Assembly (NCBI RefSeq): GCF_964063325.1
Contig: NZ_OZ061315.1
Location: forward strand, 4,340,001 to 4,404,000
Direction of reading: 5' to 3'
DNA length: 64,000 nt
Origin: Hafnia alvei
GTDB lineage: Bacteria; Pseudomonadota; Gammaproteobacteria; Enterobacterales; Enterobacteriaceae
In this document: one piece after another, positions 9,120 through 18,307 of the stretch
How positions within the stretch are numbered: the stretch's first letter is position 1
Layout of the letters: every line of letters starts with the position of its first letter
Notes under the pieces: model-generated
Told to the model about the DNA's origin: nothing
What the model saw: only the letters and a program-made list of their open reading frames with translations
Database searches by the model: none
Translations under genes and position numbers: made by a program

Positions 9120-11996
9120 TTACGCCTCGAGTTTATTCAGTCCTCGGAGGATTTTTTCCGGTGTAAAGTGCCATTCTCGCAACCAAACACCACAGGCATC
9201 GTGGATCGCCGTCGCTATCGCTGGCGCTGCGCCGTTCACGCCGATTTCAGAAATGGATTTAGCGCCGAATGGGCCAACCTTATCGTCGCTGGGCACGAGA
9301 AATGCGCGGAAATCGCGTGGGATATCACCAATTTTTGGAGCCCCGTAGGTCTGTAGATCGCGCGTTATAGGGCTACCGTTTTCATCATAAAACAGCTTTT
9401 CTGTCAGGCTGTGTCCGATGGCACGCATAGAAGCGCCGTAGATTTGCCCTAACGCCAGTTCTGGGTTAACCGGCGTACCACAGTCGAGCAATGCATAGAA
9501 CTTATCGAGCCGAATCTCACCGGTTCGCACATTGACCGCAACCTCAGCAAAGTTTGCGCCAAACGGGAAAGCAAAATCTGGCGTGATATAACACGCGGTG
9601 GCAACCAGCGTACCAAAGCCCGTTCCCGTTTCCGCTTTATGTGCAATCTCAGCGAAGCTCACTTCACCCTGCTTGCCCCGCACGATGCTTGGGCTGACGA
9701 TCACCACATCGTCGATAGGCTCACCCAACATTTGGGCCCCGTGGAAGCGAATTTTTTCTTTCAGATTTTCAGCCGCTTTCTTGGCAGCGTTGCCGGAGAA
9801 ACACGTACCCGAGGACGCATAAGCCCCCTTATCAAAGAGCGCATGATCGGTATCACCCGAAATAACATGCACATCAGCCAGAGAACAACACAACACTTCT
9901 GCGGTAAGTTTAGTGACAACCGTATCCAATCCGGTGCCGATGTCTGCGCCGCCTGAATGAACGATAATCGTGCCATCAGACTCCAGTTTCACCATGCAGT
10001 TCGCTTGGTCGATATCTGGAATACCGGATTTCTGCATGATAATCGCCACACCTTGACCGATTCGCCAATCCCCCTGTGGAGCCTTATTTTCTCCCCAGTT
10101 CATCAGCTCACGTCCTTTACGCAAAATCGGTTCTAACGCACAGCTCGCCGCCGTTGGCACCGACGTTGGCATTTTACCCTCGCCAATCGCGCCTAATATT
10201 TTCAGCTCTTGTCCTTCGATTACACGGTTGAGTTCGATCATATCCAGCAAATCGATATCGAGCTGTTCAGCTAACTCCGCCAGCGCCATGGTTAGCGCAA
10301 AGTTTCCTTTTGGCGCGCCGTAGCCTTGGTAGGCACCGGTTGGGCAGATATTGCTGTAGTAGGTCGTCACTTGGAAATTGACGTTGTCGCAAGGATAGAG
10401 AGGCAATGAAAGCGCGGGGCCATTGCTGGGAACCGTTAACGAATGGTTGCCATAAGGGCCAGTGTTGGCGCGGAAATCCATATCAATGGCGGTAAGCTTA
10501 CCTTCTTTCGTTGCCCCAATTTTCACTTTCACTTTGGCAACGTGTCGCGTGGTGTTACTGATAAATTCTTCTTCGCGAGTGTAATGGAAATAGACCGGAC
10601 GCCCCGTCACACAGGTCGCCCATGCACAGACCTCCTCTAACAGAATGTCCTGCTTGGAGCCAAATCCCCCACCCACACGCTCTTTGATAACGTGGACTTT
10701 ATTTTGTTTCAGCCCAACTAAACGCGCCACCTGACGACGAACATGCCACGGAACTTGTGTAGACGCGTGGATCACCAGCCGCTCACCGTCCATATAGGTG
10801 AAGCAGACATGGGTTTCTGTCGGGCATTGCTGGGCTTGGGTCGATTCATACGTGCGTTCAATCACGACATCCGCCTGAGCGAATCCCTTTTCAACATCCC
10901 CAATACGGCCGTGAACGCCTGCGGCAATATTGCTATGTGGTTTTGCGCCAATCGGGAAGTTGATAATCATGTGCTCGCCCCGCGTCGCCGAGCCCCGATT
11001 CTGCACCTCAAGGTCAGCCGGTGCGCCGTTCACATAAACAATAGGTTCATCGTGAACAAGCGGTGCACCGTCGGCCATTGCCTCATCAATCGACATGACC
11101 GGTTTCAACACCTCAAAGCTGACGTCTATCAACGCTAATGCCGCCAGCGCAATCTCTTCGCTTTCGGCCACGACCGCAGCCACACGATCGCCCACATGAC
11201 GCATCTTCTTACCAAACATACGACGATCGAGCGGAGAAGGTTCAGGCGCGCTTTGTCCCCCCGGCGTGTAATAAATATCGGGGCAGTTCAAATGCGTAAT
11301 CACATGTACCACACCCGGCAATGCTTCTGCCTTACTCACGTCTAAATGCGTAATCAGCGCGTGCGGATGCGGGCTGCGCAGCATCTTGATAATGCAGGCA
11401 TTGGCAGGAACACGATCTTCAACGTAACAAGGTTTAGCCTGCACCATTTTGGCAGAATCGACCTTTGGGCAGAGCTTGCCCACCACCTGCAAATCATCGC
11501 GAAACTCCGGTGCGATCTCCTGCTGGCAGAAAGGATCGGCCATGCGTGCCTGTGCTAATTCAACCACCTGATAAAACTGCTGATAGCCCGCATCGCGGCT
11601 AAATAATCCCGATAATGCATCATCAATCTGAGTTCGCGTTGGTGACGGGATGCGCTCAAGCAGCTCGGTAAGAATTAACGCAGCCGCGGGATCGTTATAG
11701 CCTGATTGCACAATCCCCACATCAACCATCGCCTGTTGTACCGGGCTAAGTTGATTCCACGTGCCCAGTGATTCTGCGGTGCGGACCACTGTTCCCTCAA
11801 GTTGGGCGGCGATCAGCAGTGAAGCGTTAACCACCACACCGTCAAAAATAATGGCATCGGAACCCGCAAACCCAAACCCATCGTCACTGTTACGTACAGA
11901 ATGTAGGCCTAGATTGAACAAGACTTTCTGCACGTTATCCCCCGCCTCACATGACAACGTGCGAGGGGTACCATTTAGCGTAAAGCGAATATTCAT
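9120..11996 (-). CDS. xdhD: Molybdopterin-containing hydroxylase subunit XdhD
   Basis: A 958-residue fusion: an N-terminal 2Fe-2S-ferredoxin-like region (about 1-160) followed by the molybdopterin-binding domains of the xanthine dehydrogenase family (about 180-958; GGFGSKQDILLEE, QGYGAPKGNFA, GGADIGTGLDT, SEIGVNGAAPAIATA). The E. coli orthologue is a putative hypoxanthine/selenium-dependent hydroxylase. The ferredoxin-like part has lost the expected cysteines: QSGYNDPA stands where QCGFCTPG is usual, and FSRDAGYQ where LCRCTGYQ is usual. The start at 11996 follows GAGGA and matches E. coli; the alternative at 12011 contains that ribosome site. It follows ygfM with one base between stop and start. 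Confidence 0.93.
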   Translation of the reverse strand: MNIRFTLNGTPRTLSCEAGDNVQKVLFNLGLHSVRNSDDGFGFAGSDAIIFDGVVVNASLLIAAQLEGTVVRTAESLGTWNQLSPVQQAMVDVGIVQSGYNDPAAALILTELLERIPSPTRTQIDDALSGLFSRDAGYQQFYQVVELAQARMADPFCQQEIAPEFRDDLQVVGKLCPKVDSAKMVQAKPCYVEDRVPANACIIKMLRSPHPHALITHLDVSKAEALPGVVHVITHLNCPDIYYTPGGQSAPEPSPLDRRMFGKKMRHVGDRVAAVVAESEEIALAALALIDVSFEVLKPVMSIDEAMADGAPLVHDEPIVYVNGAPADLEVQNRGSATRGEHMIINFPIGAKPHSNIAAGVHGRIGDVEKGFAQADVVIERTYESTQAQQCPTETHVCFTYMDGERLVIHASTQVPWHVRRQVARLVGLKQNKVHVIKERVGGGFGSKQDILLEEVCAWATCVTGRPVYFHYTREEEFISNTTRHVAKVKVKIGATKEGKLTAIDMDFRANTGPYGNHSLTVPSNGPALSLPLYPCDNVNFQVTTYYSNICPTGAYQGYGAPKGNFALTMALAELAEQLDIDLLDMIELNRVIEGQELKILGAIGEGKMPTSVPTAASCALEPILRKGRELMNWGENKAPQGDWRIGQGVAIIMQKSGIPDIDQANCMVKLESDGTIIVHSGGADIGTGLDTVVTKLTAEVLCCSLADVHVISGDTDHALFDKGAYASSGTCFSGNAAKKAAENLKEKIRFHGAQMLGEPIDDVVIVSPSIVRGKQGEVSFAEIAHKAETGTGFGTLVATACYITPDFAFPFGANFAEVAVNVRTGEIRLDKFYALLDCGTPVNPELALGQIYGASMRAIGHSLTEKLFYDENGSPITRDLQTYGAPKIGDIPRDFRAFLVPSDDKVGPFGAKSISEIGVNGAAPAIATAIHDACGVWLREWHFTPEKILRGLNKLEA

Positions 11997-11997
11997 A

Positions 11998-12774
11998 TCA
12001 CTTTTCCTCACTCATCTGCTGACAGTCAGCCAACAGTTCTGCAACGACAACACCCGCGATATAGCGCTTGTATGCTTCGCTGCCTCCGATATCAGCACGT
12101 GGGGAAATGGCATCGCTCACGGCCTTCTCTAATGCATCATCACTCAGGCCGCGAGACTCTACGTCACGCAGTCGTATTGCTCGTTCAGACACGCCATCAA
12201 GGGCAATTTTCATTTCACCATTGGAGCCGGTAGCTACCGCCGCGGTTATCACGGCTAAGCCAGCGGCAGAACGTGCGATCTTACGCGTTGAACAGTTTTG
12301 ATAAGGATCGGGAAGGATCACCTCCAGCAGAAGATCGTCACGATCGTTATCCAGATATTCTTCTAGACGGAGAGTTTCGCCTGCTGCCGCCACCACTAGC
12401 GCATCAAGCGCTAACAACACGGGGAGTAGAACGCGTTCTTTCTGCTTGGCGATAATTTCGCCTGCTAGGGTGGCTTGATTACGGAGATGGCGAGAGTAGA
12501 TAAATCCCAGAGCATCACGCAGCGCATCGGGGACCAACGGGGTATCAATCAGCTTCTGTAGCGTGACTTGAGAACCAATGTGTAGTTTTTCCTGCTGCAA
12601 ACTCACCTTATCAAGCCCGAGTTTTGATAAAGCGATGCCGAACTTCTTTGTCGTTTTGGTCGGCGTCGCGTTTAACTTGCTACCTCCGCCAAAATAGACC
12701 GCCTCATCCTGAAACTGGTGCTTGAGTTCAAGCGCCTGCTTAATGGATTCTGGCCAGAAAAATTGCTCAATCAT
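11998..12774 (-). CDS. ygfM: FAD-binding subunit of molybdenum hydroxylase, YgfM
   Basis: The 258-residue protein resembles the FAD-binding (CO dehydrogenase medium-chain type) subunit of xanthine dehydrogenases, with the FAD-loop region YFGGGSKLNATPTK near residue 28 and IYSRHLRNQATLAGEI near 95. E. coli YgfM has 259 residues. It should pass electrons between the molybdenum subunit XdhD and an external acceptor. The stop codon is one base from the xdhD ATG, so the two are tightly coupled. It probably forms a complex with XdhD and the iron-sulfur flavoprotein YgfK. Confidence 0.9.
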   Translation of the reverse strand: MIEQFFWPESIKQALELKHQFQDEAVYFGGGSKLNATPTKTTKKFGIALSKLGLDKVSLQQEKLHIGSQVTLQKLIDTPLVPDALRDALGFIYSRHLRNQATLAGEIIAKQKERVLLPVLLALDALVVAAAGETLRLEEYLDNDRDDLLLEVILPDPYQNCSTRKIARSAAGLAVITAAVATGSNGEMKIALDGVSERAIRLRDVESRGLSDDALEKAVSDAISPRADIGGSEAYKRYIAGVVVAELLADCQQMSEEK

Positions 12775-12839
12775 TTTTCATCCTCTTGTTATTTGCCCTT
12801 AGAAGGACAAACCGCCCCTAATAAGGGGCGGTATAACAG

Positions 12840-14168
12840 TTATGCTAACTCATCCATCCGCTTCCATAACCGTGCCGCCACCTTGCTGGCTTCGGCATAG
12901 ATTGGCGTTACATCAAACGGGAACTGACCGTTTTCATAAACGAAGCGTCCTTCAACCATCACACTGCGGACGCTGCCCGATCCCATACCAAATGCCAGAT
13001 GTCCGCCAATATTTTGGGCTGCTAGCGGCGTTGGCTCTGGATAATCACACACGGTAAGATCGGCTTTGTAGCCCGCAGCTAAGCAACCGAAGTGAGCACC
13101 GAAGTTACGTTCCAGTAAGCGATTACCATTCCATAAGAAACGCGTGAAACTGTCTGGCCACATTGGGCCTCCGGCATCACGATGTTTAAAGAAGGCAAAT
13201 TTCAGCTCTTCAAACATATCGGAGCCTATGCCGTCCGTTCCCAAAGCCACATTTTTATATTCGCCAATGCGCTGGTTATAGCCAACGTGATTGTTCATAT
13301 TGGAACGGGCGTTGTGCACCAAAAACGCATCCTGCTGGTTGATGATCTGAATGTCTGCCTCAGAGAGATACAGACCGTGCGCCACCAGCGTTTTGGCGTC
13401 GATCAGATCGTGCTCCGCCAAGCGTACAATCAGATCTTTGCCATACTTATCGTGGCTGTGGGATACGTCATAGCTGTCTTCCGCCGCGTGAATATGTAGG
13501 CCACGCCCCGTGGCTTTAGTCGCTTCACGCAGCATATCTAGCCCCGCATCCGACACGGTGAAGGGCGCATGAGCACCGATATGAGCCTCCACGAGGTAGG
13601 GTTCATTCCCCTGTTTCTTCGCACTATCGATCAACTGAGCAAAGGCAATGTTCTCTTCTACTCCCGCCTGAAGCTCTTTATTGCCGCCGTTACGATCGGT
13701 GGTTTCAAAGCAGGTCATACCGCGCAGCCCTGCTTTAATAAACCCCTTACGCAGCGTATTTAATGACCCCGCAATGTAGTTGGGCGAAGCATGGTGATCG
13801 ATAACGGCGGTGCAGCCGCTTTTGATGGCTTCCAGCGAGCAAATTAGCCCACTGTAATAAAGCGACTCCTCATCCAAAGCGCGGTCTAAGCGCCACCACA
13901 GGTTTTTCAAGGTGGAGATGAAATCAGGGCTAGGAGCGATATTGGCCATAATTCCGCGCGATAATCCGGAGTAAAAATGGTTATGCGCACACACAATGCC
14001 CGGCATAACCCATTTACCCTGCATATCTTTCACGTCCGCCTGCGGATATTTGGCAACCAGCTGGCTGCCCACCTCTTTAATAAGCGAGCCTTCAATCGCA
14101 ATATCAATACCGTGTTGTACCGAAGCAGGTTCGAACTGAACCGCCGTAACATTTTTTAGGATCAGCAT
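12840..14168 (-). CDS. ssnA: Amidohydrolase SsnA (putative aminohydrolase)
   Basis: A 442-residue member of the TRZ/ATZ amidohydrolase group. The metal-binding H62-x-H64 (CAHNHFYSGL), HIHAAED, VAHGLYL and ALGTDGIGSDM motifs are all intact, so an active metal-dependent deaminase or cyclic amide hydrolase is expected. The exact substrate is not established. In gut bacteria ssnA belongs to the gene set linked with anaerobic urate breakdown. It lies two bases after ygfK and 65 bp before ygfM, inside one minus-strand operon. Confidence 0.92.
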   Translation of the reverse strand: MLILKNVTAVQFEPASVQHGIDIAIEGSLIKEVGSQLVAKYPQADVKDMQGKWVMPGIVCAHNHFYSGLSRGIMANIAPSPDFISTLKNLWWRLDRALDEESLYYSGLICSLEAIKSGCTAVIDHHASPNYIAGSLNTLRKGFIKAGLRGMTCFETTDRNGGNKELQAGVEENIAFAQLIDSAKKQGNEPYLVEAHIGAHAPFTVSDAGLDMLREATKATGRGLHIHAAEDSYDVSHSHDKYGKDLIVRLAEHDLIDAKTLVAHGLYLSEADIQIINQQDAFLVHNARSNMNNHVGYNQRIGEYKNVALGTDGIGSDMFEELKFAFFKHRDAGGPMWPDSFTRFLWNGNRLLERNFGAHFGCLAAGYKADLTVCDYPEPTPLAAQNIGGHLAFGMGSGSVRSVMVEGRFVYENGQFPFDVTPIYAEASKVAARLWKRMDELA

Positions 14169-14170
14169 AA

Positions 14171-17100
14171 TTAAACCTCCACTCGGCCAAGCAGATAGTG
14201 ATGATGATTGTGAACATGGCTAATGATGCGGCACATGTCTTCCAACTCAGGTGGAACATCATCAAGCTGGCCTTGTTTATCAATATGCAGATGCCAGATT
14301 TGCTTACCTTGTCGTACGCTGACGTTATCGTTATCGACAAAGAATCCTGGGTTGGTGCTGTTGGTAAAATCTTCTGGCAGGCTGTAGATGGTAATTTTGT
14401 CTTTGTAGGGTTTCCCCTGCCACGGGCAGAACTGCGCGCAGTTACCGCACTCGTTGCAATAAGCATCTAAGTGTAGGGTTTGGAAACGATCGTGGAACCC
14501 TGGAACGGCAATAGACACGTTGGCGCGGTTTGGACACACATCAACGCACTTGCTACAGATATAGTTACACTCCAAACAGCGCTGCGCTTCCTGAGCTACA
14601 AAGGCTTCGCGCTCTTCTTTATCCACCATCAACACGCTGATCGCGCCTTTACGTTGATAAATCTCGGCCGGATCGACATTAGACCACTGCTTATCACCGT
14701 GATGAGTCTGGATATTTTCACGCTTGAGCACTTCGTCAGTCGCGCGGCGAGCAGTACTGATAGCCGCTACGATGGAAGAAGGGCCACTTTGCACATCACC
14801 AATTAAGAACACGTTAGGGCGCGGAGTTTCGCCGGTCTCGGTGTTTACCGCAGGCCAACCATCGGCATTTAATGGCACGCCCATCGCACTGAGCGCCGCG
14901 CAGTCGGCCTGTTCACCAATGGCGGTAATCAGCGCATCCATGCGTAGCTTGATGGTTTTATCCGTTGCCACTGGGCGGCGGCGGCCTTTCTCATCGGGTT
15001 CGCCGAGCTCCATCACCCGCGCGGTTAGCGTGCCATCGGCATCAAACTGCTCTGGATTAGTCAGGAACATAAACTTCACGCCGTCTTCAACCGCTTCTTC
15101 ATACTCTTCGCGGTAGGCTGGCATTTCATTCAAGGTACGACGATAGATAACGGTCACGTCTTCTACGCCGGGGACCTTCAGCGCCGCACGCGCGCAGTCC
15201 ATGGCGGTATTCCCCGCACCGACAACGGCAACGTGACGTCCTAAAGAGAGTTTATCGCCACGGTTATAGCTACGCAGGAACGGCAGTGATTTATAAACGT
15301 TGCGGTTGTCACCCGCCAGTTTCACGCCGCTATTTTTGTCGGTTCCGACCCCAATAAAGACGTAGCGGAAACCTTGCTGAGTCAGCTTATCCATGGTTAA
15401 TGCAGGATCACAGCCGAACTCAAATTTCACCCCGTGTGCGGCAACAAAATCGATATCATGCTGGATAGTTTCAGCCGGAATACGGAACTGAGGAATAATG
15501 TTTTTTACCACCCCGCCCGCGTTGGCTTCACGCTCGAACAAAGTGACCTGATAGCCCGCCCGCGCCAAGAAATATCCCGCAGAAAGCCCTGCTGGCCCTG
15601 CGCCTAGCACCGCAACCGGATGCTTAGAGCCAGAGCCCGCAGGTTTATGCCAGCGTTTCTGATATTCATCCCAGCCTTTTTCCAAGGCCACCTTTTTCAG
15701 CTCGCGAATGTTTAGCGCACTGTCATAGTCCATACGGGTACAGTTGTACTGACACTGGTGATCGCAGATGTGTCCGGTAATGGCAGGCAGCGCATTGCGC
15801 TGATAAATCAGTTCTAATGCATCGGCGTAGCGTTGTTCGCCAAGCAAACGGATATACTCGGGAATATCCTGTTTGATCGCACAGGCGGTCACGCACGGTG
15901 CCACATAACAATCGGTCATCGGCAGTGGGCCACCCGCATCAATCCGATCCTGCGCTTTCCAATGTTTCTGGGTGTATTCCATGCTAACGGCTTTCTTCGC
16001 CAGAGCTTCTAAGCGCTCAACGTCGACTTTGGTCATGCCCCACGTATCAGACTGATCCAGCTCACGCATGCACTCTAGCTGGCGTAGATATCCTCCCGGC
16101 TTGAGCAAATCCGTTGCCATCGTGATAGGCCGGATACCAGTATCAAAAATATCGCGAATATTAAATTTACTCGCACCGCCGGAATACGAGATCGGCAGTT
16201 CACCGTTAAACGCTCGCGATAAGACGGCAGCCACGTTGATGGACAGAGGGAACAGCGCGCGTCCAGACATATACATCTCTTCACCCGGCAGCGCGCCTTT
16301 GTGATTGATGGTGCCGAGCGTGTTAGTCAGTTTCACCCCAAAGCAAAGTTGCTTTTGCTGACCTAAGGCAGTCAATCTTTGCAGCATCGAAATGGCCTGC
16401 TCTAGCTTCAAATCATGCTCAAAGGACTCTTCTTTCAGGCCAATATAATCAAAGCCACAGGTGTCGAGAATTTCACGTACGCGAGGGTAGCCAAGCAGCG
16501 TAGGGTTCAACTTAACAAAGGTATTGAGCCCTTTCTCCTCCAGCATGTAGCGGCAAATAGCCTCAATTTCATTCGGCGGGCAACCGTGCATGGTTGAGAG
16601 CGTGACCCCATGAACCATTTGCGCGGGAATTTGCTGCGGCAGTTGGCTGAGCTGCGCTGAACGCGATTCAAGTTGTGTGCGGATGAAATGAGACAGAACG
16701 GACTGATATTCGGCATATTTCGGATGTTGGGTAGAATCCATCATGCTGTGGATAAAGTTCTGCATGGCGGGTTGCTTGATGCCTTCAAGGTTATAGCCAA
16801 CGCTCATATTAAAGATAAATGACTTGGCTTCGCCCTGCGTGCGAGGGTCAAAAAGAGCTTCGAGTAAATGCAAAACAAACCAGGCTTTCAAGTATTCGTC
16901 ATGGGCTTTTTGCAGCGTGAATTCCGTTGACCATTCGGTGTTAAAGCATTCGTCTTCAGCATCGATACACGGTTTGTCTAACTCTAAGCGGTCAAGAATT
17001 TGCACCGTTTTCAACTCAATAAAGCGCCCACCGGTCAACCAAGACACAATGATATTTTGCGCAAGCTGTGTATGTGGCCCAGCGGCTGGTCCCATAGGGG

Positions 17101-17257
17101 TTTCACAGGTTTCGCCAAATACCTTGATGAGTCGGTCATTGTCTTTGCGATAAAACTGCTGTTCCGGTATCCCGAAGATTGAGTGGCTTTCGTTATACTC
17201 GTCGAAAACACGCGTCAAAAGTTCCTCGAAAGGAACGGGGCGCATAATATCTCCCAT
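14171..17257 (-). CDS. ygfK: YgfK, iron-sulfur flavoprotein (putative selenate reductase subunit / urate-pathway oxidoreductase)
   Basis: The 1028-residue multidomain redox protein has an N-terminal dihydropyrimidine-dehydrogenase-like barrel (about 40-440), GltD/PreT-type cysteines (C450, C455, C459 and C498, C502, C506), an FAD site (GAGPAGLSAG near 552), an NAD(P)H site (VVGAGNTAMD near 679) and two C-terminal 4Fe-4S motifs (C894/897/901/904/908 and C934/937/940/944). E. coli YgfK is annotated as a selenate reductase subunit, but its neighbours point to electron transfer in purine degradation. It is the first gene of the ygfK-ssnA-ygfM-xdhD operon and follows a near-perfect sigma-54 promoter. 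Confidence 0.93.
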   Translation of the reverse strand: MGDIMRPVPFEELLTRVFDEYNESHSIFGIPEQQFYRKDNDRLIKVFGETCETPMGPAAGPHTQLAQNIIVSWLTGGRFIELKTVQILDRLELDKPCIDAEDECFNTEWSTEFTLQKAHDEYLKAWFVLHLLEALFDPRTQGEAKSFIFNMSVGYNLEGIKQPAMQNFIHSMMDSTQHPKYAEYQSVLSHFIRTQLESRSAQLSQLPQQIPAQMVHGVTLSTMHGCPPNEIEAICRYMLEEKGLNTFVKLNPTLLGYPRVREILDTCGFDYIGLKEESFEHDLKLEQAISMLQRLTALGQQKQLCFGVKLTNTLGTINHKGALPGEEMYMSGRALFPLSINVAAVLSRAFNGELPISYSGGASKFNIRDIFDTGIRPITMATDLLKPGGYLRQLECMRELDQSDTWGMTKVDVERLEALAKKAVSMEYTQKHWKAQDRIDAGGPLPMTDCYVAPCVTACAIKQDIPEYIRLLGEQRYADALELIYQRNALPAITGHICDHQCQYNCTRMDYDSALNIRELKKVALEKGWDEYQKRWHKPAGSGSKHPVAVLGAGPAGLSAGYFLARAGYQVTLFEREANAGGVVKNIIPQFRIPAETIQHDIDFVAAHGVKFEFGCDPALTMDKLTQQGFRYVFIGVGTDKNSGVKLAGDNRNVYKSLPFLRSYNRGDKLSLGRHVAVVGAGNTAMDCARAALKVPGVEDVTVIYRRTLNEMPAYREEYEEAVEDGVKFMFLTNPEQFDADGTLTARVMELGEPDEKGRRRPVATDKTIKLRMDALITAIGEQADCAALSAMGVPLNADGWPAVNTETGETPRPNVFLIGDVQSGPSSIVAAISTARRATDEVLKRENIQTHHGDKQWSNVDPAEIYQRKGAISVLMVDKEEREAFVAQEAQRCLECNYICSKCVDVCPNRANVSIAVPGFHDRFQTLHLDAYCNECGNCAQFCPWQGKPYKDKITIYSLPEDFTNSTNPGFFVDNDNVSVRQGKQIWHLHIDKQGQLDDVPPELEDMCRIISHVHNHHHYLLGRVEV

Positions 17258-17297
17258 GACTATCTCCTTGCTGCGACATGCTCAAATGTAAAATGGC

Positions 17298-17316
17298 AGA
17301 GGATTATCAATCCTCT
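17298..17316 (-). promoter_or_regulatory. Hairpin in the ygfK 5' untranslated region
   Basis: AGAGGATT-ATC-AATCCTCT is a perfect 8-bp stem with a three-base loop. It falls a few bases after the transcription start predicted from the sigma-54 promoter, so it would cap the 5' end of the operon mRNA. Confidence 0.5.
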
Positions 17317-17334
17317 ACGGATAGGAGATATGGG

Positions 17335-17350
17335 AGCAACAATCGAGCCA
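17335..17350 (-). promoter_or_regulatory. Sigma-54 (-24/-12) promoter of the ygfK operon
   Basis: The minus strand reads TGGCTCGATTGTTGCT. This matches TGGCACG-N4-TTGCW at 11 of 12 defined positions, with GG and GC exactly ten bases apart. The predicted start near 17324 gives a leader of about 65 nt before ygfK. The island encodes the sigma-54 activator YgeV. Confidence 0.75.
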
Positions 17351-17413
17351 AAGGTTTTCTAGCCATAAGAAAAAAGCTAATTTCGTGAGCCAACTCGAAT
17401 AGTGTTTTTTATT

Positions 17414-17429
17414 TGTGAAATCGCTCACT
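17414..17429. promoter_or_regulatory. CRP-like site upstream of ygfK
   Basis: TGTGA-AATCGC-TCACT matches the CRP half sites TGTGA-N6-TCACA at nine of ten positions. It is centred about 97 bp upstream of the predicted sigma-54 start. It could modulate the promoter or serve an unseen upstream promoter. Confidence 0.5.
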
Positions 17430-17520
17430 AAACAAATGAGAATATAAATCAATGCGGCAGCAACAAATAATTAGCAAATTATCTAACCCAAGAATAAATT
17501 ATCAAATTAGAATAATACAA

Positions 17521-17534
17521 TATCAGTTTGATAA
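17521..17534. promoter_or_regulatory. Candidate YgeV enhancer site (copy 1)
   Basis: TATCAGTTTGATAA contains the inverted repeat TATCA-GTT-TGATA. The identical 14-mer occurs upstream of ygeW at 27373-27386. Here it lies about 200 bp upstream of the sigma-54 start, a normal enhancer distance. The rest of the 17258-17646 gap is AT-rich with no gene. Confidence 0.5.
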
Positions 17535-17646
17535 AAAATAATGAGCGCTACTTTTAAAAGTGAGAGCGCAATCGATAAACAGAATTAAAACATCTATTCC
17601 TTACTAAACATCCAGCAAGAAATAAAATAACCCACGGCCGTATACA

Positions 17647-18279
17647 TTATATTTTTAGTAATCGTTGATATGCCTCTGGTGTATCTATATCCATAATCGT
17701 TTGCGGCTGCGGCATATTAAGATAGCGATACTCTCCCGCGAGCAAAAACTCGCGCATTGATGATACAGACACATCATTTTGGCAAGCTCGTTTTATGATG
17801 CTTTGAGGCAGCAATACGGGGTGTCCCGGCGTTCCTTGGTGACAGGGCAACAGCGCGTATGGCCCACGTTTAAGCCAAACCTGATGGAAAATCTCACGGT
17901 TCAAACAAGGAATATCACCGTGAGTGATAAAGCAATAATCTGTTTTAACGATCGGACCTGCCGCCTGTATAGAAGAAAATAATCCGCTGACGTAATTATT
18001 ATTTGCAACAACTGTGATATCACTCTCAGTATTATAACGCTCATACAGTTCATCACCGCGATACCCAACAACTAATATAATACGGTTACAAAACTGCCTC
18101 GCATTTTCTATACTTGAATCAAGAATTGTTCCTTGTTTATAAGGTAGCATCATTTTCCATTGCCCCATTCGAGAGGAAAGGCCCGCAGCGGTAATGATAC
18201 AGTCAACATTTTCACGCGGTTTCAAATTCTCAACCGGAGATATATTCGCGTACGGATGTTTTCCTCTTTTCTGATTCAT
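17647..18279 (-). CDS. mocA: Molybdenum cofactor cytidylyltransferase
   Basis: A 210-residue nucleotidyltransferase with the NTP-binding motif AAGLSSRMGQWK and the metal-binding region THGDIP. It is close to E. coli MocA (YgfJ, 192 residues), which converts Mo-molybdopterin to the cytosine dinucleotide form used by xanthine-dehydrogenase-family enzymes such as XdhD. About 20 extra polar N-terminal residues precede the conserved VDCIITAAG. The second of two adjacent ATGs (18279) is preferred because GAGAGG then lies five bases upstream; 18282 is possible. It is divergent from yqeC with only about 28 bp between starts. Confidence 0.9.
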   Translation of the reverse strand: MNQKRGKHPYANISPVENLKPRENVDCIITAAGLSSRMGQWKMMLPYKQGTILDSSIENARQFCNRIILVVGYRGDELYERYNTESDITVVANNNYVSGLFSSIQAAGPIVKTDYCFITHGDIPCLNREIFHQVWLKRGPYALLPCHQGTPGHPVLLPQSIIKRACQNDVSVSSMREFLLAGEYRYLNMPQPQTIMDIDTPEAYQRLLKI

Positions 18280-18307
18280 CATTCCCTCTCTGCATAACCT
18301 TTAATGA

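Noticed and set aside
14104..14466. 120-codon ORF across the ssnA-ygfK junction
   Set aside because: Out of frame with two well supported genes on the same strand.
9120..17257. Possible selenocysteine codon in xdhD or ygfK
   Set aside because: The frames are open to the expected ends with no internal TGA, so selenium, if used, would be bound as a cofactor.
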